Shown one piece after another: positions 8,101 through 11,514 of a stretch of DNA of 11,514 nucleotides. This DNA comes from an uncultured Treponema sp. (GTDB taxonomy: Bacteria; Spirochaetota; Spirochaetia; Treponematales; Treponemataceae), in NCBI GenBank assembly GCA_947176045.1, contig CAMWPF010000023.1, forward strand, positions 1-11,514, in the 5' to 3' direction. How positions within the stretch are numbered: position 1 is the first letter of the stretch; each line of letters starts with the position of its first letter. The translations under genes and the position numbers were made by a program. The notes beneath the pieces are model-generated. The model saw nothing but the letters and a program-made list of their open reading frames with translations. It searched no databases and was not told the origin of the DNA.

Positions 8101-11100
8101 TGAATTGAAACACTACAAGGGGAGTGGTTTCCGCCAACTGCCTAAAAGTCGCTCCATCACAGGAGCGTGAATTGAAACACAGCTTGCCGTCCGTGAGGGC
8201 AGACCCGAATTGGTCGCTCCATCACAGGAGCGTGAATTGAAACACCATCAACGCGACCGGCACCCGCATCGACGGAAAGTCGCTCCATCACAGGAGCGTG
8301 AATTGAAACATGGCCTCCTGGAACGATTCGAGCGAGGCGACCGGCGTCGCTCCATCACAGGAGCGTGAATTGAAACTTCGTACAAATGGAATGCAGCATC
8401 GTTGAATATGGTCGCTCCATCACAGGAGCGTGAATTGAAACGCTTTACCGCGGAACGGCACAATCTATTACGTCGTGTCGCTCCATCACAGGAGCGTGAA
8501 TTGAAACGTCAAGACCGCGCTCGTCGTCTCCGCGCAGTACGGTCGCTCCATCACAGGAGCGTGAATTGAAACAAAAAAAAATAAAAAAAATCGAAAAAAA
8601 TAAGAAAGTCGCTCCATCACAGGAGCGTGAATTGAAACGGCGACATGCTCGCCCCGGCCGTCTCGATGGCGCTGTCGCTCCATCACAGGAGCGTGAATTG
8701 AAACAAGATTCCCATCGGCCGCCCGTCCGTCATCGAGGAGTCGCTCCATCACAGGAGCGTGAATTGAAACTGTCCCGCCGACTGCACGGCGAACGACGTA
8801 ACGCTGAGTCGCTCCATCACAGGAGCGTGAATTGAAACTCCGCCTGCGCCACGATCTTGTAGCAGGGGGTGAGTCGCTCCATCACAGGAGCGTGAATTGA
8901 AACTTGTCAGAGGAGGAGGCGGATATCGTCTTGGAGGAGTCGCTCCATCACAGGAGCGTGAATTGAAACATGTAGTCGCAGAGGACTGGAACCCACGGGA
9001 ATCGTCGCTCCATCACAGGAGCGTGAATTGAAACGAGGATGTGTTGAAAATGAGCATGTTATGCAAGAGTCGCTCCATCACAGGAGCGTGAATTGAAACA
9101 TCCAGATGGTGTCGAGCGGCACCTCTGTATTCGTCGCTCCATCACAGGAGCGTGAATTGAAACTCCAGCGGCGCCGTCGGCGGCCTGCTGTCAAACCTCG
9201 TCGCTCCATCACAGGAGCGTGAATTGAAACTACTCGCTGGACAACCCGATCTGATCCGCCCCGCAAAGTCGCTCCATCACAGGAGCGTGAATTGAAACCG
9301 TCCATTCCGCGGCTGTACATCACGGCGTCCGGAGTCGCTCCATCACAGGAGCGTGAATTGAAACACTCCAAAACGGTTGAAGAGGCGTTCTGCAACATTG
9401 TCGCTCCATCACAGGAGCGTGAATTGAAACAGTGGAATGGAGATGTTGGGAAGTTGACTTTGACAGGTCGCTCCATCACAGGAGCGTGAATTGAAACTCA
9501 ACTCGCTATCCGTGAGGGCAGACCAGAGTTAAGTCGCTCCATCACAGGAGCGTGAATTGAAACTGCAATGGCTTGATAAGGCTGTTGAAGAGATTCCCGT
9601 CGCTCCATCACAGGAGCGTGAATTGAAACACCGTTATAACGTATGTCAATGGCGCCAGCCTGGATGTCGCTCCATCACAGGAGCGTGAATTGAAACTACT
9701 GATATATCCTCACCCTCACCGCGTATATCCCGTCGCTCCATCACAGGAGCGTGAATTGAAACGATATATTTCGCCGTAGCAAGCCACAGGACGGAATGTC
9801 GCTCCATCACAGGAGCGTGAATTGAAACTTTTTGAAAAAGAATTGATTGATGAAGCACGCGATGTCGCTCCATCACAGGAGCGTGAATTGAAACTTGCGA
9901 AGGATAAGGATTCGGGAGCAAGATGTTTTGTCGCTCCATCACAGGAGCGTGAATTGAAACACTCTAGGGAGATGGGGCAGAGGGGAACTGACAGTCGCTC
10001 CATCACAGGAGCGTGAATTGAAACCCTTGATGGGTTGACTAGCCAGGAACAAGATGAAAGGTCGCTCCATCACAGGAGCGTGAATTGAAACCCATTGGAC
10101 GCCCCTCCGTCATCGAGGACGGTATGTCGCTCCATCACAGGAGCGTGAATTGAAACACGACGTGGTTGAGGCATTCGGGGTATCCGGCGACGTCGCTCCA
10201 TCACAGGAGCGTGAATTGAAACGTCCACTGGTATGTAGTCCATGCGCCGTAAGATGTGTCGCTCCATCACAGGAGCGTGAATTGAAACCCTGCAAGGCTC
10301 ATGTAACGGAAGTCGCCGAAGCGTCGCTCCATCACAGGAGCGTGAATTGAAACAAGAAATTCAAATGGGTGTACGATGATTGTGAAAGGTCGCTCCATCA
10401 CAGGAGCGTGAATTGAAACGCCGCCCGGTGGGTCGAAATGACAGGCGATACGTCGCTCCATCACAGGAGCGTGAATTGAAACATATTTGTAATTGTAAGG
10501 GATAAACGAAGTCCCAGTCGCTCCATCACAGGAGCGTGAATTGAAACCTCACTTTGTTGAAAGCAGTTCAAAGTGGATTGTTGAGTCGCTCCATCACAGG
10601 AGCGTGAATTGAAACACCCTCTTGTGGAACTATATCAAGTCCAAAATCGAAGTCGCTCCATCACAGGAGCGTGAATTGAAACTTTATAAAATTTAATTAA
10701 AAATGTTTGTAACTTCGTCGCTCCATCACAGGAGCGTGAATTGAAACGTCTCCACGGTCAAGATCGCCCCGCGCCCGCCGGCGTCGCTCCATCACAGGAG
10801 CGTGAATTGAAACTTAAATCCCTCAAGGGTCTTGATGTTGGTGTTAAAGTCGCTCCATCACAGGAGCGTGAATTGAAACCACAGCATGGAGCCGTCGGGC
10901 ATCGGGGTGTCGTGTCGCTCCATCACAGGAGCGTGAATTGAAACTCCTCGCGTGGTCAGCAAATCCCGACTTCTATGGCGTCGCTCCATCACAGGAGCGT
11001 GAATTGAAACGTCAGAGAAAAAGTTAGTTCTTTGCAAAAGAACTGTCGCTCCATCACAGGAGCGTGAATTGAAACTTTGCAAAAGAACTATACAAAACAA

Positions 11101-11140
11101 AAAATAGGCGTCGCTCCATCACAGGAGCGTGAATTGAAAT
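5196..11140 (+). CRISPR. Type I-C CRISPR array, 91 repeats and 90 spacers
   Basis: A 31-nt repeat recurs 91 times by manual count, separated by 90 spacers of 32-37 nt (mostly 34-36). The repeat has a stem CGCTCC/GGAGCG around the loop ATCACA and a 3' part TGAATTGAAAC. Cas5c of characterised I-C systems cuts at the 3' base of the stem, which would leave this 11-nt part as the crRNA 5' handle. I saw no repeat variant apart from the last base of repeat 91. Transcription is rightward from the leader beside cas2, so the newest spacers are at the left. Spacer GC content ranges widely, from about 9% (8573-8607) to over 70% (8639-8673). Several spacers are related to each other, as listed in the findings. 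Confidence 0.99.
11110..11140 (+). repeat. Terminal degenerate CRISPR repeat
   Basis: The last repeat ends in GAAAT, whereas the other 90 end in GAAAC. No further repeat follows. A change confined to the last repeat marks the leader-distal, oldest end and supports the array orientation given by cas2 and the leader. Confidence 0.9.
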
Positions 11141-11258
11141 ATGGACGGGTATTATGACAATCCCAGATGTGCAGAACAAAGCAGAGTTATCTGCCTGAAT
11201 GAAATCTAAAGGACACAACGGATTGAGCATGAGCTGTCACCATGCTGATAATAGCGCT

Positions 11259-11290
11259 GCCAACAAAAAATATTGACAATTTTTGTTGGC
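11259..11290. repeat. 11-bp perfect inverted repeat downstream of the array
   Basis: GCCAACAAAAA (11259-11269) and TTTTTGTTGGC (11280-11290) pair perfectly around a 10-nt loop. The loop contains TTGACA (11273-11278), and TATAAT follows at 11292-11297. No T-run follows the hairpin on either strand, so it is not a classical terminator. It could be an operator, or a structure that ends array transcription. Confidence 0.55.
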
Positions 11291-11349
11291 TTATAATGCT
11301 ATTAGGCTCTTTATGCAATGGATTACGGGCCGGTGCAACCTACCTCCAT

Positions 11350-11514
11350 CTATACGAAAGCTTCATTTTTTAACATATTCACTATATTTCGATGCAACAG
11401 ATAGACCTCTTTTACATGCTTCAGCCATAAATTATAAGCAATATTGAACCAATAATTATAATAAAAAATGACATATTTTGGGGCATGCCTCAATGCTGTT
11501 TGAGCAAGATTCAT
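11350..11514 (-). CDS. Possible partial hypothetical protein, C-terminal end
   Basis: On the minus strand a frame is open from the right window edge to a TAG at 11350-11352, giving 54 residues that end in NIVNMLKNEAFV. It is rich in aromatic residues (APKYVIFYYNYWFNIAYNLW). An ATG sits exactly at the edge, so the frame may well continue beyond it. I recognise no family. The length is within what chance allows in AT-rich DNA, so this is only a candidate that would converge on the array. Confidence 0.25.
   Translation of the reverse strand: MNLAQTALRHAPKYVIFYYNYWFNIAYNLWLKHVKEVYLLHRNIVNMLKNEAFV

Larger units (their letters stand above)
11141..11514. other. AT-rich flank without a clear gene
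   Basis: After the array I see no reading frame with family resemblance. A short inverted repeat AGCATG/CATGCT (11226-11231 and 11241-11246) and an 11-bp hairpin (11259-11290) are present. A plus-strand frame of 44 codons at 11313-11447 has no ribosome binding site and looks like chance. A minus-strand frame at the right edge is listed separately. There is no tRNA, insertion sequence end or second array. Confidence 0.6.

Noticed and set aside
5196..11140. Many reading frames of 60-130 codons on both strands across the array, encoding repeated VAPSQERELK or SIHAPVMER peptides
   Set aside because: They are translations of the CRISPR repeat. A 31-nt repeat plus a 35-nt spacer is 66 nt, a multiple of three, so frames stay open over several units. 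None has a ribosome binding site logic or a protein family.
11259..11290. The 11-bp hairpin as an intrinsic terminator
   Set aside because: Neither strand has a T-run directly after the stem; the A and T runs are inside the arms.
11313..11447. Plus-strand frame of 44 codons after the array
   Set aside because: It has no ribosome binding site and no recognisable motif, and the opposite strand is open over much of the same region.

Overview
The window is a type I-C CRISPR-Cas locus read left to right, from inside cas5c to just past the end of a very long CRISPR array. The gene order is cas5c (cut off by the left edge), cas8c with an apparent internal cas11c start, cas7c, cas4, cas1, cas2, leader, array. 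cas3 and the start of cas5c would lie to the left, outside the window. The host is a bacterium of medium GC that uses Shine-Dalgarno starts. The sequence does not identify a genus. The AT-rich flank on the right carries no identifiable gene.

Positions 1-3060 encode the Cascade effector subunits, packed with 4-nt ATGA overlaps: Cas5c (repeat cleavage and 5' handle binding), Cas8c (large subunit, PAM reading), Cas11c (small subunit, from an in-frame GTG inside cas8c behind a strong ribosome binding site) and Cas7c (backbone). Positions 3062-5048 encode the adaptation module: Cas4, Cas1 and Cas2. All visible genes probably share one transcript whose promoter is off-window.

Positions 5049-5195 are the leader. 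It contains a perfect 9-bp inverted repeat about 80 nt apart and weak promoter-like hexamers. Positions 5196-11140 are the array. By hand I counted 91 repeats of 31 nt and 90 spacers of 32-37 nt. All repeats look identical except the last base of the final repeat (C to T), which places the old end on the right and the leader next to cas2.

The novelty here is in the spacers, not in new genes. Several overlap each other on the target, and two of these overlaps show the sequence TTC just upstream of a protospacer, matching the known type I-C PAM. Two pairs target the same site on opposite strands. Four match what looks like one family of phage intrinsic terminators. Two spacers that sit close together have homologs in the same order further along the array. 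Other pairs encode the same peptide with synonymous differences. Positions 11141-11514 hold an 11-bp hairpin with promoter-like hexamers and a possible partial minus-strand reading frame.
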